A stretch of 64,000 nucleotides of DNA from Plantibacter flavus (GTDB taxonomy: Bacteria > Actinomycetota > Actinomycetes > Actinomycetales > Microbacteriaceae), in NCBI RefSeq assembly GCF_002024505.1, contig NZ_CP019402.1, positions 620,001 through 684,000 on the forward strand, in the 5' to 3' direction. Positions within the stretch are counted from its first letter, which is position 1; every line of letters starts with the position of its first letter. This document shows, piece by piece, positions 23,375-33,333 of this stretch. The notes under the pieces were generated by a model. That model made no database searches, was not told the DNA's origin, and worked only from the letters and a program-made list of their open reading frames with translations. The position numbers and the translations under genes are program-made.

Positions 23375-25033
23375 ATGAAGCTGAGAACCCCACTGCTGGC
23401 CGCGTTCGCGGCCACAGCCCTGCTGCTCACCGGATGCACCGGTGGCGGCGGGTCGAGCGACGGCCCCGAGAGCGGCGCCGCCCTGACGATCGCGAAGCCG
23501 GACGGCTCGATCGCCACCGAGTCCAACAACCCCTACGTCGGCGATTCGTCCGCCATGAAGCTCGGCTACATCAACGCGATCCTGGAGCCGCTCGCGATCG
23601 TCAACCTCGTCGACCCGAGTGCCGAGGTGAAGCCCTGGCTCGCATCCGAGATCACCTGGTCCGACGACTACACCTCCGTCGCGCTGACCGCCCGCGAGGG
23701 CGTCACCTGGAACGACGGCGAGGCGTTCAGCGCCGACGACATCGCGTTCACCTTCCAGCAGTTCATCGACCACCCCGAACTCGACAACTCGGCCCTCGGC
23801 CTCACCACGGTCGCGACCGAGGGCGACACCGTCACCCTCTCGTTCACGAACCCCATGTTCGTGAAGCAGGACAAGGTGCTCCTCAAGCAGATCGTCCCGA
23901 AGCACGTGTGGGAGTCCGTCGACGACCCCGCCACCTTCGAGAACCCGGAGCCCGTCGGCACCGGCCCGTACACGCTCACGAGCTTCAGCACCGAGAGCGT
24001 CGAACTCTCCGCCCGCGACGACTACTGGGGTGAGCAGCCGGCCGTGCCGACGCTCTACTACGTGTCGTACAACGACAACACGGCCCTCACCACCGCGCTC
24101 GCGAACGGCGACGCCGACTGGGCGCAGGCCTTCATCCCGAACGTGCAGTCCGCGTACCTCGACAAGGACAAGGAGCACAACGTCTACTGGGCGGCCGCCG
24201 CTCTCGCCGTCGACGCGATGTTCGTGAACACGCAGACGAAGCCGTTCAACGACCCCGCGTTCCGCCAGGCGGTGAACCTCGTCATCGACCGCGAGCAGCA
24301 CCAGCAGATCGCCCGTGAAGGCGGCGTCCCCGAGCTCAGCTCGGTGACCGGCCTCCCGACCCCGGCGGGTGACGCGTTCATCGCCTCCGAGTTCGAGGGC
24401 GAGGACTACACCGTCGACGCGAAGGCCGCGAAGCAGGTCCTGACCGACGCCGGCTACACCTGGGAGGACGACGTCCTCACCGACCCGTCCGGCGAGGCCG
24501 TCACCTTCACGCTGTCGGTGCCGCAGGGCTGGAACGACTACGTGACCGGCATCAGCCTCATCGCCGACTCGGTCAAGACGCTGGGCGTCACCGCCACGGT
24601 CGACACCCCCGACCAGGACACCTGGTGGGCGGCGAAGTCGGACGGCGACTTCCAGGCCATCCTGCACTGGACCGACACCGGCGCGACGCCGTACGACCTG
24701 TACTCCGACATCATGGACGGCCGCTGGCTCGTCGCCGAGGGCCAGGCGGCCGACTTCAACTTCGGTCGGTACGACAGCCCGGAGGCCACCGCGGCGCTCG
24801 CGGCCTACGCCAACGCCACGGACGACGCGACGCGCGCAGCCGCCCTCGAGACCGTGCAGAAGCTCTTCGTCTCCGACGTCCCGGCCATGCCGATCGGCAC
24901 GCGCCCGTTCATCGGCTCGTACAACACGCGGAACTACACCGGATGGCCGAGCGAGGACGACCCGTACGCGCCCGCCGACCCGACGCAGCCGACCGCGGTC
25001 TACATCCTCACGCAGCTCAAGGCCGCGAAGTAG
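23375..25033 (+). CDS. Family 5 solute-binding lipoprotein (glucoside/peptide type)
   Basis: A 552-residue extracellular binding protein. The signal peptide ends in the lipobox LLTGC, with C21 lipidated. SBP family 5 features follow: VKPWLASEITWSDDYTSVALTAREGVTWNDGEAFSADDIAFTFQQF, GTGPYTLTSF, NDPAFRQAVNLVIDREQ and the late WTDTGATPYDLYSDIMDG. AGAGGAGAAAG lies upstream of the ATG. Family 5 proteins bind peptides or oligosaccharides; the co-transcribed GH3 enzyme points to a beta-glucoside or cello-oligosaccharide, as in Thermotoga CbtA-like systems. Confidence 0.9.
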   Translation: MKLRTPLLAAFAATALLLTGCTGGGGSSDGPESGAALTIAKPDGSIATESNNPYVGDSSAMKLGYINAILEPLAIVNLVDPSAEVKPWLASEITWSDDYTSVALTAREGVTWNDGEAFSADDIAFTFQQFIDHPELDNSALGLTTVATEGDTVTLSFTNPMFVKQDKVLLKQIVPKHVWESVDDPATFENPEPVGTGPYTLTSFSTESVELSARDDYWGEQPAVPTLYYVSYNDNTALTTALANGDADWAQAFIPNVQSAYLDKDKEHNVYWAAAALAVDAMFVNTQTKPFNDPAFRQAVNLVIDREQHQQIAREGGVPELSSVTGLPTPAGDAFIASEFEGEDYTVDAKAAKQVLTDAGYTWEDDVLTDPSGEAVTFTLSVPQGWNDYVTGISLIADSVKTLGVTATVDTPDQDTWWAAKSDGDFQAILHWTDTGATPYDLYSDIMDGRWLVAEGQAADFNFGRYDSPEATAALAAYANATDDATRAAALETVQKLFVSDVPAMPIGTRPFIGSYNTRNYTGWPSEDDPYAPADPTQPTAVYILTQLKAAK

Positions 25034-25107
25034 GCACGGCGTCACCCAGCGGGGCGGGCTTCGGCTCGCCCCGCACCCTCCTCATCAGCACAGAACGGAC
25101 TCATGCA

Positions 25108-25980
25108 GTGACCAACGACGACCTGCTGACGGTGTCCTCCTTCAGCGTCACCTACGACGTGGAACCACCCGTCGAAGCCGTGCGCGACGTCTCGCTCACC
25201 CTCCGCCGCGGCGAGATCCTCGGCCTCGCCGGCGAGTCCGGCTGCGGCAAGACCACCCTCGCCTACGGCCTGCAACGGCTCCTCAAACCACCGGCGGTCA
25301 TCACCGGCGGCACCGCCGTCTTCCACGACGAGTCCGGCGAGGACATCGACCTCGGCCTGCTCGGCGAGGAGGAGATGCGCGCGTTCCGCTGGGACAAGGC
25401 CTCCATGGTGTTCCAGGGCGCGATGAACGCCCTCAACCCGGTCACCTCGATCGGTCGGCAGCTCGACGACGTCTTCACCACGCACCGCCGGGGCATGTCG
25501 CGAGCCGAACGCCGCGAGGAGGCGGGCAAGCTGCTCGACATCGTCGGGGTCGGCCGCGACCGCCTGAAGTCCTACCCGCACGAGCTCTCCGGCGGCATGC
25601 GCCAGCGCGTCATGATCGCGATGGCGCTCGCCCTGAAGCCGCAGCTGATGATCATGGACGAACCGACCACCGCCCTCGACGTGCTCGTGCAGCGCGAGAT
25701 CCTCCAGCAGATCTCCGAGCTCCGCACCGAGTTCGGGTTCTCGGTCATCTTCATCACCCACGACCTCCCGCTGCTCCTCGAGATCTCCGACCGCATCGCC
25801 GTCATGCGCGCCGGTCGGCTCGTCGAGATCGACACGGCGGAACGCATCTACCGACAGGCGAAGGACCCGTACACGCGGAAGCTGCTCGCGTCCTTCCCGA
25901 GCCTCACCGGCGAGCGCGGCGACTTCGTCCGCGGGACCAGCGCCGCCACGTCGGCCACCCAGGCAGGAGCGACCGCATGA
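25108..25980 (+). CDS. Opp/Dpp-type ABC transporter ATPase (first)
   Basis: A 290-residue ATPase. Walker A is GESGCGKT near residue 40, the Q-loop is [12 protein letters not shown], the ABC signature is LSGGMRQR, Walker B is LMIMDEPT, and the H-loop is ITHDL. The C-terminal [15 protein letters not shown] is the DppD/OppD tail. GTG at 25108 is the only start in frame near the beginning of homology ([12 protein letters not shown]); the Shine-Dalgarno is weak. Its stop overlaps the second ATPase by 4 nt. Confidence 0.92.
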   Translation: MTNDDLLTVSSFSVTYDVEPPVEAVRDVSLTLRRGEILGLAGESGCGKTTLAYGLQRLLKPPAVITGGTAVFHDESGEDIDLGLLGEEEMRAFRWDKASMVFQGAMNALNPVTSIGRQLDDVFTTHRRGMSRAERREEAGKLLDIVGVGRDRLKSYPHELSGGMRQRVMIAMALALKPQLMIMDEPTTALDVLVQREILQQISELRTEFGFSVIFITHDLPLLLEISDRIAVMRAGRLVEIDTAERIYRQAKDPYTRKLLASFPSLTGERGDFVRGTSAATSATQAGATA

Positions 25981-26792
25981 CCACCCTCGAGTTCTCCCAC
26001 GTGTCGAAGCGCTACCGGGTCCGTGGCTCCGGCCACATGCTCGCGCTCGACGACGTCAGCTTCACCCTGCGGTCCGGCCAGACGCTTGCCCTCGTCGGAC
26101 AGTCCGGCAGCGGCAAGTCGACCATCGCGAAGATCCTCACCCAGCTGGAACGGGCGACGAGCGGCGACATCCTGCTCGACGGGAAGGCGATCCCGCGTCG
26201 TGGTCGTGCACTTCGCCGCTACCGCCAGCAGGTCCGCATGGTCTTCCAGGATCCGTTCGCCTCGCTGAACCCGTCGCACACGATCCGCCACCACCTGGAG
26301 CGGCCGTTGCGCCTCGACCACGTCGTCCCCGAGTCCGAGGTCGAGGACGAGGTGCACCGCCTCCTCGAGCGCGTGCAGCTCGACCCCGCCGGCACCATCG
26401 ACCGTCGGCCTCACGAACTGTCCGGCGGTCAGCGCCAGCGGGTCGCCATCGCCCGTGCGCTCGCGTCGCGTCCGTCCCTCCTCATCGCCGACGAGCCCGT
26501 CTCGATGCTCGACGTCTCCATCCGGCTGGGCGTCCTCAACCTCCTGGCCGAGCTGCAGCGCGAGTCGCGACTCGGCGTGCTCTACATCACGCACGACCTC
26601 GCGACCGCGCGACACTTCAGCGACGAGATCATGGTCCTGCACCACGGCGAGGTGGTCGAGCGAGGCCCGGCCGACGACGTGATCCTCCGCCCGCAGCACC
26701 CCTACACGCTCGCCCTCCGCAACGCGTCGCCCGACCCCGACCGCCACTTCGCGGGCGACGCGCTCTCCGAATCGGCAGGGAGCCGACCATGA
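25977..26792 (+). CDS. Opp/Dpp-type ABC transporter ATPase (second)
   Basis: A 271-residue ATPase with Walker A GQSGSGKST, Q-loop VFQDPFASLNPSHTI, signature LSGGQRQR, Walker B LLIADEPVSMLDVSIR, H-loop ITHDLATARHFSD and the OppF-type tail QHPYTLALRNASP. It forms the heterodimeric motor with the preceding ATPase. It overlaps both neighbours by 4 nt, giving tight stoichiometry. Confidence 0.92.
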   Translation: MTTLEFSHVSKRYRVRGSGHMLALDDVSFTLRSGQTLALVGQSGSGKSTIAKILTQLERATSGDILLDGKAIPRRGRALRRYRQQVRMVFQDPFASLNPSHTIRHHLERPLRLDHVVPESEVEDEVHRLLERVQLDPAGTIDRRPHELSGGQRQRVAIARALASRPSLLIADEPVSMLDVSIRLGVLNLLAELQRESRLGVLYITHDLATARHFSDEIMVLHHGEVVERGPADDVILRPQHPYTLALRNASPDPDRHFAGDALSESAGSRP

Positions 26793-27772
26793 CCTTCTTC
26801 CTCCGTCGCGCCGCCTTCTACGCGTTCACCGCGTGGGCTGCGATCACGATCAACTTCTTCCTGCCACGCATGCTCAAGGGCGACCCCGTCTCGGCGTACA
26901 TCGCGAAGAACCAGGGCCGCATCAGCCCCGAGGCCGCGGACTCGCTGCGCACCCTGTTCGGACTCGACGCCGACAAGTCGATGCTCGAGCAGTACCTGGA
27001 CTACTGGCGGTTGCTGTTCTCGGGCGACCTCGGACGGTCCTTCTCGAAGGGCCTCGCACCCGTCACCGACGTGATCGCCGCCGCCCTGCCGTGGACCGTG
27101 GGCCTCGTCGGGATCGCGACGATCCTGTCGTTCGTCCTCGGCACCTCCATCGGCGCCCTCATCGGCTGGCGACGCGGCAGTAAGGCGGACTTCATCGTCC
27201 CGCTGTCCACCTTCTTCTCGACCGTGCCGTACTTCTGGATGGGCCTCATCGCGATCGCCGTGTTCTCCACCCTCCTCGGCTGGTTCCCCGCCTCCCACGC
27301 CTACGGCAAGGGATCGAGGCCTGAGCTCTCGCTCGACTTCATCGGGCAGGTGATCGCGCACGGCTTCCTCCCGGCGGCGACGATCGTGCTCGCCTCGCTC
27401 GGCGGCTGGATCCTCGGCATGCGCAACATGATGGTCACCGTCCTCGACGAGGACTACGTGACCGTCGCCCAGGCGAAGGGCCTGCCGACCCGCCGGGTGC
27501 TCGTCGACTACGCCGCACGCAACGCCATGCTGCCGCAGCTGTCGAGCTTCGCCCTGTCGCTCGGCTTCATCGTCGGCGGCACGATCGTCATGGAGATGGT
27601 CTTCTCCTACCCGGGCGTCGGCAAGCTCCTGCTCGACGCCACGACGGCGAAGGACTACCCGCTCATGCAGGGGCTCTTCCTCGTCATCACCCTCACCGTC
27701 CTCGTCGCGAACATCCTGGCCGACGTCGCCTACGCGGTGCTCGACCCCCGCACCCGCCAGATGGAGTCCTGA
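26789..27772 (+). CDS. ABC permease, OppB/DppB type
   Basis: A 327-residue membrane protein with an N-terminal helix FYAFTAWAAITINFFLPRMLKGDP and five further helices. The cytoplasmic EAA loop (NMMVTVLDEDYVTVAQAKGLPTRRVLVDYAARNAMLPQLS) contacts the ATPases. ETVFSYPG-like EMVFSYPGVGKLLLDA is typical of DppB. It pairs with the next permease. Confidence 0.92.
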   Translation: MTFFLRRAAFYAFTAWAAITINFFLPRMLKGDPVSAYIAKNQGRISPEAADSLRTLFGLDADKSMLEQYLDYWRLLFSGDLGRSFSKGLAPVTDVIAAALPWTVGLVGIATILSFVLGTSIGALIGWRRGSKADFIVPLSTFFSTVPYFWMGLIAIAVFSTLLGWFPASHAYGKGSRPELSLDFIGQVIAHGFLPAATIVLASLGGWILGMRNMMVTVLDEDYVTVAQAKGLPTRRVLVDYAARNAMLPQLSSFALSLGFIVGGTIVMEMVFSYPGVGKLLLDATTAKDYPLMQGLFLVITLTVLVANILADVAYAVLDPRTRQMES

Positions 27773-27773
27773 C

Positions 27774-28822
<1,049 letters not shown>

Positions 28823-28826
<4 letters not shown>

Positions 28827-31135
28827 AGACCGACACCACCCGTCACCTCGACGCGGCCCGCTACCTCGACGCCACGCTGCCCATCGCGGCCCGTGTCGAC
28901 GACCTCGTCGAGCGGATGACCGTCCGGGAGAAGGTCGGCCAGATGATGCAGCTCGACGCCCGCGACGACATCGAGGCGCACGTGCTCGAGACCCACGTCG
29001 GCTCGATCCTGCACGCGTCACCGGAGCGTCTCGCGGTCGCCCATGAACTCGTCGGGCGGACGCGACTGCGGATCCCGCTGATCGTGGGGGAGGACTGCAT
29101 CCACGGTCACTCCTTCCACCTCGGCGCGACGATCTTCCCGACGCAACTGGCCATGGCCGCGAGCTGGGACGCGGGTCTGCTCGAACGGGTCGCCAGGGCC
29201 ACGGCCGTCGAGGTCGCCGCGACGGGTGTCCACTGGACGTTCTCGCCGGTGCTCTGCATCGCGCGCGACCTCCGCTGGGGCCGCGTCGGCGAGACCTTCG
29301 GTGAGGACCCGTTCCTCATCGGTGAGCTGGCCTCCGCGATGGTGCGCGGCTACCAGGGCGACGGACTGTCCGACCCGACCGCCATCCTCGCGACGGCCAA
29401 GCACTTCGCCGGCTACTCCGAGACGCAGGGTGGCCGCGACGCGAGCGAGGCCGACATCTCCCCACGCAAACTGCGGTCATGGTTCCTCCCGCCGTTCGAG
29501 CGGGTCGCCCGCGAGGGCTGCGCCAGCTTCATGCTCGGCTACCAGTCGATCGACGGGGTGCCGATCACGGTCAACGAGTGGCTGCTGGGCGACGTCCTGC
29601 GCGGTGAATGGGGGTACGAGGGGACGCTCATCACCGACTGGGACAACGTGGGCCGCATGGTGTGGGAGCAGCACGTCAGCCCCGACTACGTGCACGCCTC
29701 GGCTGCCGCGATCCGCGCCGGCAACGACATGGTGATGACCACCCCTGGCTTCTTCGAGGGCGCCCTGGAAGCGCTCGAGCGCGGCCTGCTCGAGGAGGCC
29801 GACCTCGACCGGGCGGTCCGTCGCATCCTCACCCTGAAGTTCGCGCTCGGTCTGTTCGAGCGCCCGCGGCACCCGGACGCCGCGGAGCAGCTCGCGGTGA
29901 TCGGCTCGCCGGAGCACACCGAGCTCAACCTCGAGACCGCGCGGCGTTCGCTCGTCCTGCTCCGCAACGAGGGCGTGCTGCCGCTCGCCGGCGGCTACCG
30001 GGCGGACGAGGCAGGCAGGGCGATCGCGACGTCCGAGGCCGGGCCGCAGCGCATCGCCGTCGTGGGTCCGCTCGCGGACGACGCGCAGATGCAGCTCGGC
30101 GACTGGGCGGGTAACTCCGGCCAGGCCGGTTGGCTACCCGACGGCCAGCCGCGCGAGATGATCACCACCGTGGTCGACGGCCTGCGTGCGGTCGCACCCG
30201 CCGGGAGCACGGTCATGACGGCGTTCGGAGCGGACATCCTCACGCTCTCGCCCGATCCCGCGGGGGCGACCTTCCCCGACGGCCAGCCGCGTCCACCGCT
30301 CGTCACGCCCGCGCGACCGGACGAGGCGCTCATCGCGGAAGCCGTCGCACTGGCCGAGGACGCCGACGTGGTCGTCGCCGTGGTGGGCGACCGCATCGAG
30401 CTCGTGGGGGAGGGCCGCTCCACCGCGACACTCGAGCTCATCGGCGCACAGGTGGCCCTGCTCGACGCCCTGGCCGCCACCGGCAAGCCGCTCGTCGTGG
30501 TCCTGCTCGCTTCGAAGCCGCTCGTGCTGCCGCCGTCCGCGCTGCACGCCGACGCGATCGTGTGGGCGGCGAGCCCCGGCATGCAGGGTGGCCGCGCGAT
30601 CGCGGAACTCCTGCTCGGTCTCATCGAGCCGACCGGTCGCCTGCCGATCTCCTTCGCGCGGCACGCCGGCCAGCAGCCGACGTACTACAACCAGATCCGC
30701 GGACAGCACGGCGACCGCTACGCCGACCTCACCCAGGAGCCTGCGTTCGCGTTCGGCGACGGGCTGTCCTACTCGAGCGTCGAGTACGGGCAGCCGCGCC
30801 TCGACCAGGCCGTCTACGGACGTGACGACACCGTGCGCGCCGAGGTCGAGGTGCACAACAGCGGTTCGCGCTCCGTCCTCGAGACGGTGCAGGTGTACGT
30901 CAGCGACCTCGTCACCTCGGTGAGCTGGGCCGACCAGGAGCTGAAGACGTTCCGTCAGGTCGCGATCGAACCGGGCGACACGACGACGGTCACGATCGAA
31001 CTGCCCGTCGCCGACTGCTCCATCGTCGACGCGCGGGGACGGCGGGTCGTCGAAGCGGGCGAGTTCGAGCTGCGGGTGGGCGGTTCGTCACGGGCCGATG
31101 CGCTGCACGCGGTCCGCTTCACGATCTCCGATTGA
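28823..31135 (+). CDS. GH3 beta-glucosidase
   Basis: A 770-residue glycoside hydrolase family 3 enzyme with no signal peptide, so cytoplasmic. N-terminal barrel motifs are MTVREKVGQMMQLDA, RLRIPLIVGEDCIHGH, HWTFSPVLCIARDLRWGRVGETFGEDPFL and ATAKHFAGYSETQGGRD. The catalytic nucleophile should be D272 in LITDWDNVGRM. The C-terminal alpha/beta sandwich and a fibronectin-III-like end (ETVQVYVSDLVTSVSWADQELKTFRQV) follow. It would split the imported beta-glucoside. It is the last gene of the operon, and a hairpin follows. Confidence 0.92.
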
Positions 31136-31162
31136 GCCCTCGAGCACCGGGACCCTCAGGGG

Positions 31163-31193
31163 GCCGCACGAAGTCCCTCCTGTTTCGTGCGGC
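31163..31193. terminator. Convergent terminator hairpin
   Basis: GCCGCACGAA pairs with TTCGTGCGGC around 11 nt, between the GH3 gene and the convergent DUF7882 gene. Confidence 0.8.
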
Positions 31194-31207
31194 ACCCGCG
31201 GGGCCGA

Positions 31208-31510
31208 TCAGGCCAGTTCTTCGGCGTCCGCTCGAACGGTGACCTCGCCACCGTTGGCGCCGTGCATGAGGTCCTCCAGCAGCGGGCGGTCCATCTCGAA
31301 CGTCTCATCCGACTCGAAGCTGAACTGCAGCGGGATCGAGGGGTGCAGCCAGAGCGTGACGCGGCCGCGTTCCGTCGAGGTGTCGCGGAGCGTCACCGAG
31401 AACGACTCGTTCCGGCGGAGCTTCATGAGGGTGATGGTCTTGACGTGAGCCAGCATCCGGTCCTCGAGGTGGAACCGGTTCTCGCCCGTCCCGTAAACGA
31501 TCGCGCCCAT
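31208..31510 (-). CDS. DUF7882 family protein, paralogue 4
   Basis: A 100-residue protein: MGAIVYGTGENRFHLEDRMLAHVKTITLMKLRRNESFSVTL, then GRVTLWLHPSIPLQFSFESDETFEMDRPLLEDLMHGANGGEVTV. It is closest to paralogue 1 at 10113, including the EMDR-LLE--MH-AN end, which suggests that each block contains one copy of the same two subtypes. AGAAGGG lies 8 nt before the ATG. 31511-31690, upstream, contains no gene. Function unknown. Confidence 0.85.
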   Translation of the reverse strand: MGAIVYGTGENRFHLEDRMLAHVKTITLMKLRRNESFSVTLRDTSTERGRVTLWLHPSIPLQFSFESDETFEMDRPLLEDLMHGANGGEVTVRADAEELA

Positions 31511-31690
31511 GTGCTGTACCCTTCTCCGGACCTCCGACGATCGACACGGCGAGATGCGCCGGTGTCGAGCGGCCAGCCTGGAGACCCACTTCAACGTCCG
31601 CCGAACAAGTCTAGAAAAGGTGAAATCGTCACGCTGAACTGTTGATTTCCGAGTACCTGCTGCGCTATGCGTGTCCGCTCGGCGAGATGG

Positions 31691-31957
31691 TCAGGACAGC
31701 AGGTCCGGGTCCTGTCCCTCGGGGAGGGCCGAGGACGGGGTGTCCTGAGAATCGCCGTCAGGCGTGCCCATCGCGATACCGATACCGGGACCGATCAGGA
31801 GGTTGATGGGCTCCAGCTGTCCTTCGCCGCGGTCGACCTGCAGCCATCGGAACTGCCCGGACGAGATGCTCTCGAGCACCTCGGCGCGGAACTCGTCCGG
31901 GTCGGAGACGGCGATCGAGTACGGAAGTCCCTGGTAGACGATCTCCATGCGGCTCAT
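31691..31957 (-). CDS. Hypothetical protein coupled to DUF7882
   Basis: An 88-residue protein I do not recognise. The N-terminal part looks like a beta-rich fold (MEIVYQGLPYSIAVSDPDEFRAEVLESISSGQFRWLQVDRGEGQLEPINLLIGPGIGIAMG), followed by an acidic tail with prolines. Its ATG overlaps the stop of the DUF7882 gene by 4 nt, so the two are co-translated and may interact. Confidence 0.65.
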   Translation of the reverse strand: MSRMEIVYQGLPYSIAVSDPDEFRAEVLESISSGQFRWLQVDRGEGQLEPINLLIGPGIGIAMGTPDGDSQDTPSSALPEGQDPDLLS

Positions 31958-32274
31958 GCGACTTGTCCTGTCCGGCTCGGAGCGGGCTCCGCGATGACCG
32001 AGAGGCCGTGGGCGGAGTTCGCCGTGACGTTCAGCGCGTCGATCCACGCGCGGTTGAGGTCGATCGGGACGCTGCCCGAGTACTTGAAGCGCAACGGCAC
32101 CGAGGGGTGGATCCAGATGACGCTGCGCCCGTCGCCCGCCCGCGGGTCGTCCTTCCAACCGAAGTAGAAGGCCTCGTTCCTGCGGAGCTTCGCACCGATC
32201 ACGAACTGCAGGTGCGCGAGCAGCCGGTCCTCGAAGGTGATCGAGACCTCAGAACCGTAGATCAGTTTTCCCAT
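31954..32274 (-). CDS. DUF7882 family protein, paralogue 5
   Basis: A 106-residue protein: MGKLIYGSEVSITFEDRLLAHLQFVIGAKLRRNEAFYFGWKDD, GRSVIWIHPSVPLRFKYSGSVPIDLNRAWIDAL and HGLSVIAEP. It is near-identical in plan to paralogue 3 at 11539. AGGAGAG lies about 13 nt upstream, and 15-bp repeats lie at the promoter. It is translationally coupled to the 88-residue protein and divergent from dps, which suggests a stationary-phase or stress role by neighbourhood only. Confidence 0.85.
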   Translation of the reverse strand: MGKLIYGSEVSITFEDRLLAHLQFVIGAKLRRNEAFYFGWKDDPRAGDGRSVIWIHPSVPLRFKYSGSVPIDLNRAWIDALNVTANSAHGLSVIAEPAPSRTGQVA

Positions 32275-32293
32275 GGCGGGCCGTGCTCTCCTC

Positions 32294-32338
32294 GTCGTGC
32301 TTCACGCGGTGTCGCGTCACGCTGTGTCGCTTCACCAT
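32294..32338. repeat. Three 15-bp direct repeats upstream of DUF7882
   Basis: GTGTCGCGTCACGCT (32309) and GTGTCGCTTCACCAT (32324) agree at 11 of 15 positions, and the preceding 15 bases (32294) match the first at 10. The tandem spacing of about one and a half helical turns between dps and the DUF7882 gene could be an activator array. Confidence 0.4.
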
Positions 32339-32465
32339 AAGTCTCCCGGCTCGGAATTCCCAGCTGACGACCGCGCGGGCGCGAATGGGAGGTGTCGTCG
32401 ACGATGTCAAGGGCCCCCGGATCGACAGCTTTGGTGCGTAGCCTGCGGTGCAGGAGGTGCTACCA

Positions 32466-33029
32466 ATGGCAACAGCAGAGAAGACCAGCAAGACCGAGAG
32501 CACGACCCGATCGGCTCCCGGAGGATCCGGGCCGAAGCCCACCCGTCGGCAGAACGCCGAGAAGGGTTTCGTCGCGTCGAAGGAACTGGACGCCAACATG
32601 CAGGCCGTCCTCGTCGACCTCATCGAGCTGTCGATCCAGGGCAAGCAGGCGCACTGGAACGTCGTCGGACGCAACTTCCGCGACACGCACCTGCAGCTGG
32701 ACGAGATCATCGACGCGGCCCGTGAGTTCAGCGACACCGTCGCCGAGCGCATGCGTGCCCTGCACGCCGTGCCGGACGGACGCAGCGACATCGTGGCCGA
32801 GACCACGACGTTGCCCGAGTACCCGCAGGGCGAGATCGACACCTCGGAAACGATCGATCTGATCACCGTCCGACTCGAGGCCGTCGTCGGCACCATGCGC
32901 CGCGTCCACGACGAGGTCGATGACGAGGACCCGACGAGCGCGGACATCCTCCACGCGATCATCCAGCAGCTGGAGCAGTTCGCCTGGATGATCAGCGCGG
33001 AGAACCGGACGGCGACCCGCAGTCGTTGA
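32466..33029 (+). CDS. dps: Dps-family DNA-protecting ferritin
   Basis: A 187-residue Dps. The ferroxidase-site residues are in LIELSIQGKQAHWNVVGRNFRDTHLQLDEIIDAAREFSDTVAERM (H in AHWN, H and D/E in THLQLDEII). The first 35 residues are a Lys/Arg-containing, Ser/Thr-rich tail that could bind DNA. The start at 32466 has AGGAGGTG 7 nt upstream; an ORF extension six codons up lacks this. It stores iron and shields DNA under starvation and oxidative stress. Confidence 0.92.
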   Translation: MATAEKTSKTESTTRSAPGGSGPKPTRRQNAEKGFVASKELDANMQAVLVDLIELSIQGKQAHWNVVGRNFRDTHLQLDEIIDAAREFSDTVAERMRALHAVPDGRSDIVAETTTLPEYPQGEIDTSETIDLITVRLEAVVGTMRRVHDEVDDEDPTSADILHAIIQQLEQFAWMISAENRTATRSR

Positions 33030-33099
33030 CCTGGGGCGGCGTCCGACGGCGAATCGTCGTCGGCGCGCCGCCCATCGGGGTCGGATGTCGGTTCGGCGA

Positions 33100-33228
33100 C
33101 TACTCGTCGTCGGCGCCGCCACCCGACGCCGTGTCCTCACCGTCAGTGGACTCGGAACCGTCGGAGCCCGAACCGTCGGGGATCTCCTCCGCGTCGGGAC
33201 GTGAGGATGATGCAGATGCGTTCGTCAT
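33100..33228 (-). CDS. Small acidic Ser/Gly/Asp-rich protein
   Basis: A 42-residue ORF, MTNASASSSRPDAEEIPDG then SGSDGSESTDGEDTASGGGADDE. AAGGAAG lies 7 nt before the ATG, a much stronger signal than chance. It resembles the acidic proteins at 11036 and 11277 in composition and lies beside a DUF7882/dps block, convergent with dps. No function known. Confidence 0.5.
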   Translation of the reverse strand: MTNASASSSRPDAEEIPDGSGSDGSESTDGEDTASGGGADDE

Positions 33229-33333
33229 GTTCGCTTCCTTCCTGGTTGTCGCCATCGGAGATGACCAGACCCACGCTAGGCCGCCGAGCTGATCGGCGCG
33301 TGGGGGTTGACGCTTCGACAGGGCCAGACCACC

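Noticed and set aside
23318..25045. 575-codon frame antisense to the solute-binding protein
   Set aside because: Valine/aspartate/arginine-rich shadow with no start signal; the opposite strand encodes an unmistakable SBP family 5 lipoprotein.
32299..32336. Short direct repeats near dps as a CRISPR-like array
   Set aside because: Only three 15-bp units without spacers; no cas genes.
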